Shown: piece by piece, positions 44,359 through 51,983 of the stretch
Position numbering within the stretch: position 1 is the first letter of the stretch
Layout: every line of letters begins with the position of its first letter
Assembly (NCBI GenBank): GCA_016787065.1
Contig: JAEUVD010000020.1
Location: 60,885-124,884 of the forward strand
From: Chitinophagaceae bacterium
GTDB taxonomy: Bacteria > Bacteroidota > Bacteroidia > Chitinophagales > Chitinophagaceae
Reading direction: 5' to 3'
Length of the DNA stretch: 64,000 bases
Made by a program: the position numbers and the translations under genes
The notes under the pieces: generated by a model
Databases searched by the model: none
Told to the model about the DNA's origin: nothing
Seen by the model: only the letters and a program-made list of their open reading frames with translations

Positions 44359-45482
44359 AAGGCTTTTCGTTTTGCTTCGTCGGACGATTCATGAACGATA
44401 GTTGCATGTCCCATCTTACGAAATGGTTTGGTAATTTTTTTTCCGTATAAATGTATGTAAACACCTTCTTCTGCTAAACATTCTGTTACGCCTTCATACA
44501 CCACTGGGCCGGTTTTGTTGGCTTCCCCTAAAATATTTACCATAGCAGAAGTGCGTAACAAGGCGGTACTGCCTAAGGGTAAATTTAAAATTGCCCGAAT
44601 ATGTTGTTCGTACTGCGAAGTAACCGCACTTTCAATGGTTTGATGTCCACTGTTATGCGGCCGAGGAGCTACTTCATTCACCCATAATCGATCCTCGTTA
44701 TCAAGCAAAAATTCTACAGCTAATAAACCACAAAGGTTCATTTTTTCAATAATGTTTTTGGCAAGTTGTTGTGCTTGCGCGGTAACTTGTTCCGAGAGAT
44801 TGCCAGGATATAACAACAAATCAAGCATATTGGCACCTGCATGAAATTCCATTTCGGTAGTATCGTACACCGCAATATCACCGCGTTCATTTCGAGCAAC
44901 AATTACAGCAACCTCGGTTTTAATATCAATGGCTTGCTCCAATAAGCAAGGCCCTTCCAAGAGTTGCGACATATCCTCGTGGGTTTTAAGTATACTTACA
45001 CCACGTCCGTCGTAACCTGCTTTTCTTGTCTTTTGAACCACAGGCAAATGCCATCGGCCCGACTGAATGGCCTCCAATACGGCTGCTTTATTTTCAAACA
45101 ACTCAAAGGGCGCCGTAGGCATGTTATGCGCTTGATAAAATTGTTTTTGTAATCCTTTATCTTGAATTTGCGCCAGAACTTCCGGGTCGGGGTGTACAAT
45201 TTTACCTTCAGCTTTTAACTGCTTGAGGGCTTCTGTATTTACATGTTCAATTTCAATAGTAAGTATGTCGCAATCTTTTCCAAAGGCATAAACCGTATTA
45301 AAGTCTTGCAAAGAGCCACATACAAATTCATTGCAAATTGCGCTGCAAGGTGCTTCCGGATCGGGATCAAGCATTTTGGTATAGATGTCCCATGTTTCGG
45401 TTATTGGTAACAACATTTTTCCGAGTTGACCTGCGCCTAAGATGCCAAGCTTTCTTCCGGATGAAAATAAAGATGTACTCAT
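44322..45482 (-). CDS. purK: N5-carboxyaminoimidazole ribonucleotide synthase PurK
   Basis: 386 residues, ATP-grasp enzyme that carboxylates AIR with bicarbonate. Features: [12 protein letters not shown] at the N-terminus, [13 protein letters not shown] (ATP loop, about 145-160), and the [12 protein letters not shown] signature (about 269-280). Upstream partner of purE. A TATCTTTG promoter box lies 10 nt before the ATG. Confidence 0.95.
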   Translation of the reverse strand: MSTSLFSSGRKLGILGAGQLGKMLLPITETWDIYTKMLDPDPEAPCSAICNEFVCGSLQDFNTVYAFGKDCDILTIEIEHVNTEALKQLKAEGKIVHPDPEVLAQIQDKGLQKQFYQAHNMPTAPFELFENKAAVLEAIQSGRWHLPVVQKTRKAGYDGRGVSILKTHEDMSQLLEGPCLLEQAIDIKTEVAVIVARNERGDIAVYDTTEMEFHAGANMLDLLLYPGNLSEQVTAQAQQLAKNIIEKMNLCGLLAVEFLLDNEDRLWVNEVAPRPHNSGHQTIESAVTSQYEQHIRAILNLPLGSTALLRTSAMVNILGEANKTGPVVYEGVTECLAEEGVYIHLYGKKITKPFRKMGHATIVHESSDEAKRKALWVKEILKATSL

Positions 45483-45492
45483 AGAAAGTGAA

Positions 45493-45500
45493 CAAAGATA
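45493..45500 (-). promoter_or_regulatory. -7 promoter box (TATCTTTG) of purK-purE
   Basis: Exact TAnnTTTG on the minus strand, 10 nt before the ATG. It faces the ferredoxin promoter on the other strand. Confidence 0.6.
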
Positions 45501-45593
45501 CAGGTTCAGTTTATCTTCTTTCTATTCTGTGTTTATCAAATTGTTTATCGTTTAAAATAATGCAGGTTTTTCCCTTTTTCATTCCTCAGCGAT

Positions 45594-45601
45594 TATATTT
45601 G
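45594..45601 (+). promoter_or_regulatory. -7 promoter box (TATATTTG) of the ferredoxin gene
   Basis: Exact consensus 16 nt before the ATG at 45618; no clear -33. Confidence 0.6.
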
Positions 45602-45617
45602 CCATTACGAAAAGAAG

Positions 45618-45953
45618 ATGTATTCAATTGAATTTAATTTTGAGCAAAAAGGAATAGAACCTATTATTATAGATCGTTGTGCAGAGGATGACAGTATTTT
45701 AGAAGTAGCTTTGAAAAATAATATTCACCTTCACCATAATTGTGGTGGTGTGTGCGCATGCAGTACCTGTCATATCTACCTCGAACAAGGAGAACATTTT
45801 GTAGAAGAAATTTCCGACAAAGAGGAAGATTTTATCGATCGAGCACGTAACCCTAAGTTGAACTCACGCTTAAGTTGTCAGTGCATTTTATTGGGAGGAG
45901 AGGGCAGTATTAAAGTTACTATCCCAGATCAAAGTTTAATTCATGGCGAATAA
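45618..45953 (+). CDS. fdx: Isc-type 2Fe-2S ferredoxin
   Basis: 111 residues, adrenodoxin-like ferredoxin. The C-x5-C-x2-C cluster motif is visible in NCGGVCACSTCH, with the fourth ligand in RLSCQC. An extra Cys sits inside the motif, as in E. coli Fdx (CEKVCACTTC). It supplies electrons to Fe-S cluster assembly. Followed 11 nt later by iscX, supporting an Isc role, although iscS, iscU and hscAB are not in view. Confidence 0.92.
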   Translation: MYSIEFNFEQKGIEPIIIDRCAEDDSILEVALKNNIHLHHNCGGVCACSTCHIYLEQGEHFVEEISDKEEDFIDRARNPKLNSRLSCQCILLGGEGSIKVTIPDQSLIHGE

Positions 45954-45964
45954 AAGGAACTAAT

Positions 45965-46201
45965 ATGACATACGAACCACCTATTCATTGGAATGATTAT
46001 GAGGATATAGCTTTAAAGCTTTATGAGAAATTTGGAGATGAATTTTCTGAATCGAAAATCTACCGCATCCGATTTACCGATTTAATGGAATGGGTGTTAA
46101 GTTTAGATGGCTTTGTGGGAAAGCGTGAAGATTGTAATGAAGGCCATTTGGAAATGATTCAAAGTAGTTGGGTGTACGAATGGAGAGATAACCAAAAGTA
46201 A
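45965..46201 (+). CDS. iscX: IscX-like Fe-S assembly protein
   Basis: 78 residues with the IscX pattern: WNDYEDIALKLYEKF, then RFTDLMEWVLSLDGF and NEGHLEMIQSSW. IscX binds IscS and iron and modulates cluster assembly. It sits directly after the ferredoxin and 17 nt before the response regulator. Confidence 0.88.
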   Translation: MTYEPPIHWNDYEDIALKLYEKFGDEFSESKIYRIRFTDLMEWVLSLDGFVGKREDCNEGHLEMIQSSWVYEWRDNQK

Positions 46202-46218
46202 AAAGTAACTAACCATTA

Positions 46219-47385
46219 ATGGCAAATCATATTTTAATTGTGGATGATGAAAAAAGCATCCGAAAAGCAGTAGTTGATATTTTACAGAACGAAGGTTATA
46301 AAACCGACGAAGCCATAGACGGATTAGAGGCTTATAACCTCATTAAAGCAAAAAAATATGACTGTGTTATCAGTGATATTAAAATGCCTAAGATGGATGG
46401 GTTGGAGTTATTGGAAAAATTAAAGAACGAAAGTGTAGAAGTTCCTATCATTATGATTTCTGGTCATGGTACCATGGAAACGGCTGTTGAAGCGGTTAAA
46501 AAAGGTGCCTTCGACTATATAGAAAAACCACCGGATTTAAATCGTTTACTTATTACCATTCGCAATGCCATTGATAAGGGTTCTTTAGTTGAAGAAACTA
46601 TTCAATTGAAACGAATGGTTGGTGGCTTGCAGGAAATTATTGGAGAAAGCGAAGGTATTCAGATGGTAAAAAAAACCATTGATCGGGTAGGGCCAACCGA
46701 AGCAAAAATTCTGGTAACCGGAGAAAATGGAAGCGGTAAAGAATTAGTTGCACGCTGGATTCACGAATTGAGTCCGAGAAAAGATCAACCGTTGGTGGAA
46801 GTTAACTGCGCCGCTATTCCATCTGAACTTATCGATAGTGAATTATTCGGACATGAAAAAGGTTCTTTTACTTCAGCAGTCAAACAACGAATTGGCAAGT
46901 TTGAACAAGCAAATGGCGGAACATTATTTCTAGATGAGATTGGCGATATGAGCCCAAGTGCACAAGCCAAAGTGCTACGTGCCTTGCAAGAAGGCAAAAT
47001 AACACGCGTTGGTGGGGAGAAAGATATAGAAGTAAACGTGCGTATCATAGCCGCCACAAATAAAGATTTGAATAAAGAAATTGAAGCTGGAAAATTTCGA
47101 TTAGATCTTTATCATCGGCTTACTGTTATTAATATTCATGTGCCTCCGTTAAACCAACGTAGAGAAGATATTCCATTACTAACCAATTATTTTATTGATT
47201 TGATTTGCCAGGAATATAAAATGAAACCTATGCAAATTGATGATGATGCCTTGGAAGAATTAAAGAAACATAACTGGACCGGCAATATCAGAGAATTACG
47301 CAATGTTGTAGAACGATTATTAATTTTATGCGACGGAAGAATTAAGAAGGAGGATATCAGTAAATTTGTGATACCAAATAATTAA
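46219..47385 (+). CDS. Sigma-54-type response regulator lacking a DNA-binding domain
   Basis: 388 residues. Receiver domain (about 3-120) with phospho-acceptor Asp53 in ISDIKMP. AAA+ domain with Walker A GENGSGKE (168-175), the sigma-54 contact loop reading GSFTSA at 215-220 instead of GAFTGA, GGTLFLDEIGDM Walker B and the R finger region, ending with the lid (NIRELRNVVERL). The protein stops at about 388 without the Fis-type helix-turn-helix seen in NtrC. Such forms are known in Bacteroidota. It could act without specific DNA binding, or on another target. Co-directional with ferredoxin and iscX. Confidence 0.88.
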   Translation: MANHILIVDDEKSIRKAVVDILQNEGYKTDEAIDGLEAYNLIKAKKYDCVISDIKMPKMDGLELLEKLKNESVEVPIIMISGHGTMETAVEAVKKGAFDYIEKPPDLNRLLITIRNAIDKGSLVEETIQLKRMVGGLQEIIGESEGIQMVKKTIDRVGPTEAKILVTGENGSGKELVARWIHELSPRKDQPLVEVNCAAIPSELIDSELFGHEKGSFTSAVKQRIGKFEQANGGTLFLDEIGDMSPSAQAKVLRALQEGKITRVGGEKDIEVNVRIIAATNKDLNKEIEAGKFRLDLYHRLTVINIHVPPLNQRREDIPLLTNYFIDLICQEYKMKPMQIDDDALEELKKHNWTGNIRELRNVVERLLILCDGRIKKEDISKFVIPNN

Positions 47386-47389
47386 CTGC

Positions 47390-47869
47390 ATGAAAAAACT
47401 GATTTTACTACGTCATGGTAAAGCAGAAGAGTTTGCCGCCACCGATTTTGAACGAGCTCTAAAAGAACGTGGTAGCGCACAAAGTAAACAACGAGGGGCA
47501 TGGTTAAAACAAAAGCAATTCATTCCGGATCTCATTTTATCGAGCGATGCGCTACGTACTCGTGAAACAACGCATCAAGTTATTGAAGGTTTGGAGTTAC
47601 CGGATGCTCCTGTTCAATGGCAACATGCATTATACAACGCCACGTCAAGCACCATCCTTTCACATATTCTAACCACCGATGATACTATTCAAACCTTATT
47701 GGTTATAGGTCATAATAATGGAATTTCAGAACTGGCTAGTTTCTTTCATTCGGATTATGTTGGCTTAAAAACAAGTGGATTTGCCGTTTTTGATTTTGCA
47801 ACCAAGCATTGGTCGGAACTTCTAAACGTAAGCATTAAACACAAATACGTTCAGCAAGAATCAGAGTAA
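47390..47869 (+). CDS. sixA: SixA-like phosphohistidine phosphatase
   Basis: 159 residues, histidine phosphatase family: catalytic RHG at the N-terminus (ILLRHGKAEEF), then LSSDALRTRETTH and the second His in VIGHNNGISELA. SixA-type proteins remove phosphate from phospho-His domains such as those of phosphorelays or PTS. It follows the response regulator by 4 nt, so a link to that signalling pathway is plausible but unproven. Convergent with the RapZ-like gene 1 nt away. Confidence 0.85.
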   Translation: MKKLILLRHGKAEEFAATDFERALKERGSAQSKQRGAWLKQKQFIPDLILSSDALRTRETTHQVIEGLELPDAPVQWQHALYNATSSTILSHILTTDDTIQTLLVIGHNNGISELASFFHSDYVGLKTSGFAVFDFATKHWSELLNVSIKHKYVQQESE

Positions 47870-47870
47870 A

Positions 47871-48302
47871 TTAAAGAATACGTCCTTTGCGTTCTTGTTC
47901 TATGTGGCGAAGGGTTACCGATACAGGATAGGTTTCTTTCAAAAATTTCGCCATTTGCTCAGCACAATATACCGAACGGTGTTGACCACCGGTGCAACCA
48001 AAGTTAATTTGTAAATGTTCAAATCCACGAGCTAAATAATCGTCGATTGAAATAGTTACTAAACTCTTTGCGGCATGCAGAAACTCCTGCATTCTAGTTT
48101 TCGTTTCCAAAAAATGGATAACCGATGAATCCTTACCGGTGAGTGTTTTGTATTCTTCAAAGCGTCCTGGGTTCAGTATGCCGCGACAATCAAATATGAA
48201 GCCGCCTCCATTGCCACTCTCATCGTTAGGAAGTTGGTGCTTATACGAAAAACTCTGAACGAGTATGTTTAGTTTAGGATGTTCTAAGGTGGATGCTATC
48301 AT
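47871..48302 (-). CDS. Stand-alone RapZ C-terminal domain protein
   Basis: 143 residues aligning with the C-terminal half of RapZ: QSFSYKHQLP (about 16-25), FIFDCRGILNP, and the signature GCTGGQHRSVY (102-112). E. coli RapZ has about 284 residues with an N-terminal P-loop domain; that half is absent here. The RapZ C-domain binds glucosamine-6-phosphate and the RNase E complex. Its start overlaps the stop of the kinase gene by 4 nt, so the two are co-produced and may act together in amino-sugar sensing. Confidence 0.85.
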   Translation of the reverse strand: MIASTLEHPKLNILVQSFSYKHQLPNDESGNGGGFIFDCRGILNPGRFEEYKTLTGKDSSVIHFLETKTRMQEFLHAAKSLVTISIDDYLARGFEHLQINFGCTGGQHRSVYCAEQMAKFLKETYPVSVTLRHIEQERKGRIL

Positions 48303-49288
48303 TGAAATTGTGCTGTGATTTCAGGTTGAATAAGTTGTTCTAGAATGGATGTCATTTCCGGAAAGTCATCGAGGGTGTATAAGCTTAGCCATTGTTTAAG
48401 ATGTTCTAAACCATAAGGGATGCTACTTAAGAAATGCGGTCGTTTTTCAATTATACCGCGCAAACCATAGGCTCCTAAAACTTGAAGTAATCGGGTTAAT
48501 AGAATTCGGGAGAAGTTGTGTTTGAATACGAACTCGTCTAGGGGGGTATGTACAGATAATGCTGCAATATAATAATCGAGCAGTTCCTTTTTCCAAGTAA
48601 TAGGTAATGCAGCTTTGGCTTGCCATAATAGCGAGGCTACATCGTAATGTGGCGGTCCTTGCATACCACCTTGAAAGTCGATAAATGTTAACTGTTGATC
48701 GTTAACAAGAATATTTCTTCCTTGGAAATCGCGATACATGAAGGAGGTAGGTTCAATAGCACCGCAATAGTCACTCCATCGTTCAAATTCCTTTTGAAGG
48801 ATAGTTTTATTATAAGATAGATTTAGTAAATCGAGAAAATAATATTTGAAATAATTTAAGTCTGCTTGTACCGCATAGCGATCAAATTGTTGCGCCGCAA
48901 AGCACTTCGTATAATCGATGTTTGCATGTGCTTTGATTTGAAGATTGCAAAGTGCTTTCAGGGCTTCTTCATACAGTCTTCGAACCTGATCGGTATAACC
49001 AAGTTGCAAGGTAGTTTGCAGCAAGTCTTGTGAGCCACCATCCGTTTGAATATATTGCGTTCGTTCTTCATTAATTGCAATTAGTTTCGGAACAGGAGCG
49101 TTGATAGATGCAAAGATTTCAGCAAAATAAAAGAAGGTATTATTCTCTGCAACATGCGCGTTTTTACAAAGAATGAAATTACCAGTTGAAGTGTATAGCC
49201 GAGTGTAACTCCTATTTGAGCCTGCTTGCAATAACTCTTCTGATTTCAGAATAGTATGATTCGCCAAGAAAACATCAAGTGCTTGCAT
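48299..49288 (-). CDS. APH-fold phosphotransferase, AmgK-like
   Basis: 329 residues of the aminoglycoside phosphotransferase/choline kinase fold. Brenner-type motif YRDFQGRN with catalytic Asp187 and Asn192, and metal-binding Asp204 in FIDFQGGMQGPPHYDVASLL. This resembles AmgK, the anomeric kinase for MurNAc/GlcNAc in cell-wall recycling (in AmgK the motif begins HRD; here Tyr precedes RD). Substrate is inferred from similarity and from the overlapping RapZ-C gene. No MurU-like nucleotidyltransferase is adjacent. Confidence 0.75.
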   Translation of the reverse strand: MQALDVFLANHTILKSEELLQAGSNRSYTRLYTSTGNFILCKNAHVAENNTFFYFAEIFASINAPVPKLIAINEERTQYIQTDGGSQDLLQTTLQLGYTDQVRRLYEEALKALCNLQIKAHANIDYTKCFAAQQFDRYAVQADLNYFKYYFLDLLNLSYNKTILQKEFERWSDYCGAIEPTSFMYRDFQGRNILVNDQQLTFIDFQGGMQGPPHYDVASLLWQAKAALPITWKKELLDYYIAALSVHTPLDEFVFKHNFSRILLTRLLQVLGAYGLRGIIEKRPHFLSSIPYGLEHLKQWLSLYTLDDFPEMTSILEQLIQPEITAQFQ

Positions 49289-49292
49289 GCCT

Positions 49293-49300
49293 CAAAGATA
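49293..49300 (-). promoter_or_regulatory. -7 promoter box (TATCTTTG) of the AmgK-like/RapZ-C pair
   Basis: Exact consensus, 4 nt before the ATG at 49288. Confidence 0.6.
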
Positions 49301-49323
49301 TACGCAGAATGCAGTGAAATGAA

Positions 49324-50037
49324 CTATTGCAACTTAAGTGCAGCAATAATATCTTTCTTCTCCGTAAACCCTTCTATATTCATGGCAACTTTACCATCTT
49401 TGTAATACACTAATAAAGGAATATTGGTGATGTGCATGTCATCGGCTAAGGATTTATTTTCGTCGATGTCGATTTCAACCACATTTAGTTTGCCGGCATA
49501 TTCTTTTGCCAATTCATCTAAAATTGGTTTTAATTGTTTACAAGGGCCACACCACTTAGCACGAAAATCTACTAACGTTGGCGTACTGTTTTGGGTAATT
49601 TTTTCAAATGCTTCTTTCGTCATGCCCTTCCAACCATTAAACACATTTTTTGTTAATGGAAATTGGCTGCCCTTCCACTCTAAAATACCACCCTTCATGT
49701 TATACACTTCCTTGAATCCTTTTGCTTTCATCGTGTTCATAGCATTGTTACTACGTCCGCCGGATAAACAATAAATGAAGGTTGGTTTGTTTTTATCCAG
49801 ATTGTTTAATTGATCGGCAAAATTTGGATCGTTATAATCAATGTTTAATGCATTTTCGAGATGCTCTTCCATATATTCACCAGGGGTTCGAACATCAAGT
49901 AATTGAACATTTTTTGTTTTTTCTAGTTGCTGCTTGAACTCCGCAACCGCTAGGGTGGAGAAATTACTTGTGTTTTGTGCAGAATTAGATTCGCAAGCCA
50001 TTAATGCGAGAAGTAATAAACCCCAGATATATTTCAT
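49324..50037 (-). CDS. Rhodanese-thioredoxin fusion lipoprotein
   Basis: 237 residues. Lipoprotein signal with Cys15 (LMAC). Rhodanese domain (about 28-130) with active-site Cys90 in YCLSGGRS. Thioredoxin domain (about 135-237) with WCGPC (Cys163, Cys166) and the cis-Pro loop NIPLLVYY. It is therefore a lipid-anchored periplasmic redox/sulfur-transfer enzyme. Its promoter box overlaps the T tract of the upstream gene's terminator. Confidence 0.9.
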   Translation of the reverse strand: MKYIWGLLLLALMACESNSAQNTSNFSTLAVAEFKQQLEKTKNVQLLDVRTPGEYMEEHLENALNIDYNDPNFADQLNNLDKNKPTFIYCLSGGRSNNAMNTMKAKGFKEVYNMKGGILEWKGSQFPLTKNVFNGWKGMTKEAFEKITQNSTPTLVDFRAKWCGPCKQLKPILDELAKEYAGKLNVVEIDIDENKSLADDMHITNIPLLVYYKDGKVAMNIEGFTEKKDIIAALKLQ

Positions 50038-50041
50038 GCTG

Positions 50042-50049
50042 CAAAAGTA
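50042..50049 (-). promoter_or_regulatory. -7 promoter box (TACTTTTG) of the rhodanese-thioredoxin gene
   Basis: Exact consensus, 4 nt before the ATG at 50037, lying within the T-rich tail of the terminator at 50050-50081. Confidence 0.6.
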
Positions 50050-50081
50050 AAAAGCCGTAAAGGAAAAATCTTTACGGCTTT
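50050..50081 (-). terminator. Terminator after the FKBP array
   Basis: Perfect 12-bp stem AAAGCCGTAAAG/CTTTACGGCTTT (50051-50062, 50070-50081) with a 7-nt loop. On the minus strand it runs into TTTTTACTTTT. Confidence 0.88.
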
Positions 50082-50108
50082 GTTAAACAGTTTTAGAAAT
50101 AATTCAGA

Positions 50109-51041
50109 TTAATGCGGAACGGATTCCATTTGAGGCATTTGAGCTTCAGGTTCTTCCTTCGCATCTTTAATATCAACTAATTCAACATCAAATACGAGCG
50201 TACTATTCGCAGGAATACCTTTAGGGTTCTTTTCATTACCAGGTAATGATTGTTGCCCGTAAGCCAAACCAGACGGAACCACAAATATAGCTTTCGCTCC
50301 TTTGTTTAATAAGGCTATGCCTTCATCCCAACCTTTGATTACACGACCTCGACCCAATACAAAACTAAATGGCTGAACATGATCGAATTTAGGATCCACA
50401 TTTGAATCGAACGTAGTACCGTCTAATAATCGACCGGTATATTTCATAGTTACTTCTTTACCTGCTTTAGCAGATTCGCCGGTACCAGGTTGAGTAATTA
50501 CATAGTACAAACCACCTTGTGTTTTTTGCGCTTGTAAATTATTTTTACTCAAGTAATCTTTAATAGTCTTGTCGTCTTTGCTTTCTTGCTCTTTAGCCGC
50601 TTTTTGAAGATTAGCTTGGTAGTCGGCCTGGGTTTGAACTTTCAACATGCGAACGCAAAAAGTAACGGTATCTCCTTTTTTAGCAAACGGAGGCATACCA
50701 CCACGATACAACGAATCGGCTGGTGTTTTAATAACTGCGCTATCTCCTTCGCGCATCATCATGAAGGCTTCCATAGGATCGCCATGAAAACCAACTTTAT
50801 TACACATAGTTTCAATAGGTTGTCCGTCGTTCATCTTGAAATTATCAAGCACTACAGAATCACGAATTTTTACTAAGAGGTTCATGGAAATGATATCACC
50901 TTCTTTGGCAACGCGTTTACCATTACCTTTTTTTACCGGCATGTAAAGTATTCCGGAAGGCAGTTTTTGAAATTTTGGTTTACAGGCAGAAAAACCTACA
51001 ACCAGGGCCATAAAGGCCAAACTTAAGAATCGTTTGTTCAT
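50109..51041 (-). CDS. FKBP-type peptidyl-prolyl isomerase lipoprotein
   Basis: 310 residues. Lipoprotein signal with Cys20 (FSAC). A degenerate FKBP-like N-terminal half (about 40-135), a helical linker rich in Lys and Gln, then a standard FKBP domain (about 185-300) with GRLLDGTTFDSN, VIKGWDEGI and GLAYGQQ. It catalyses cis-trans isomerisation of prolyl bonds in exported proteins. Last of three consecutive FKBP genes on this strand. Confidence 0.9.
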   Translation of the reverse strand: MNKRFLSLAFMALVVGFSACKPKFQKLPSGILYMPVKKGNGKRVAKEGDIISMNLLVKIRDSVVLDNFKMNDGQPIETMCNKVGFHGDPMEAFMMMREGDSAVIKTPADSLYRGGMPPFAKKGDTVTFCVRMLKVQTQADYQANLQKAAKEQESKDDKTIKDYLSKNNLQAQKTQGGLYYVITQPGTGESAKAGKEVTMKYTGRLLDGTTFDSNVDPKFDHVQPFSFVLGRGRVIKGWDEGIALLNKGAKAIFVVPSGLAYGQQSLPGNEKNPKGIPANSTLVFDVELVDIKDAKEEPEAQMPQMESVPH

Positions 51042-51062
51042 TGGATTTTTTATAAAAGAATA

Positions 51063-51965
51063 TTATTTTAAAATTTCAAGAAGTTCTACATCAAATAAAA
51101 GTACTTCGTTTGCTTTGATGTTTGAACCTGGAGGAGGGTTAGTACCATAGGCAAGACTAGAAGGAATAATTAAAGTACCTTTTCCGCCTTCTTCAAATAA
51201 AGGAATTCCTTCGGTCCAACCGCGAATAACACCACTTAATGGGAAATCAATTGGTTGATTACGATCATACGATGAATCGAATTGCGATCCATCCATTTTG
51301 TAACCTTTGTAATGAACTTTTACCTTATCAGTGGCTACAGCATGCTTACCATTACCGGTTTTATCAATCACATAATAAATACCGGATGCGGTTTTCAAGG
51401 TTTTTAGATTTTTTTCTTTGATATATTCTCGAATCAACTTATCGTCGATTTCATTTTGTGATTTTGATGCTTTCACGCGATCTGCTTCTGCTTCTTCCTT
51501 CGATTTTACACTAAAAATTTTCAAGTACCATTTTACTTTATCACCACTTTTTGCAAAGGGAGGTAATCCGCCGGCATCTTTAAATGCGCTATCGATGGGT
51601 AATTGCAACATCACGCTATCACCTGGCCCGCACATCGTGAACCCTTCCCAGAAAGCACCAATAAATTGTTTGCTCATAGGTTGTTCAATGGGCTCATTAT
51701 TATTCATTTTGTATGTATCAAACATCACCGAATCGGAAATAACGGTTCGTATATGCATCTTAACTACAGAACCTTCTTGAATGGTTTTTGGATTCGGATC
51801 ATCTTTAAAGAAACTGTATTCAACACCAGAAGGTGTTTTTTTCATTACATCCGATTTTGTGGAAGTAGCCGGTTTTTGGTCTTTACTATTTTTTTTGTTT
51901 TGGGCGATGCTAACGTTGCAAAGGGTGCAAAGAACAACACCACCAAAGATCATTTTTTTAATCAT
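51063..51965 (-). CDS. Periplasmic FKBP-type peptidyl-prolyl isomerase
   Basis: 300 residues, signal peptide about 1-21 (ending SIAQ, no lipobox), the same plan as its neighbours: degenerate FKBP-like half (about 45-155), helical linker, canonical FKBP domain (about 190-300) with GYKMDGSQFDSSYD, VIRGWTEGI and SLAYGTN. Middle gene of the FKBP array, 21 nt from the next. Confidence 0.9.
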   Translation of the reverse strand: MIKKMIFGGVVLCTLCNVSIAQNKKNSKDQKPATSTKSDVMKKTPSGVEYSFFKDDPNPKTIQEGSVVKMHIRTVISDSVMFDTYKMNNNEPIEQPMSKQFIGAFWEGFTMCGPGDSVMLQLPIDSAFKDAGGLPPFAKSGDKVKWYLKIFSVKSKEEAEADRVKASKSQNEIDDKLIREYIKEKNLKTLKTASGIYYVIDKTGNGKHAVATDKVKVHYKGYKMDGSQFDSSYDRNQPIDFPLSGVIRGWTEGIPLFEEGGKGTLIIPSSLAYGTNPPPGSNIKANEVLLFDVELLEILK

Positions 51966-51983
51966 GAGTTGTTTTTTTATTAA

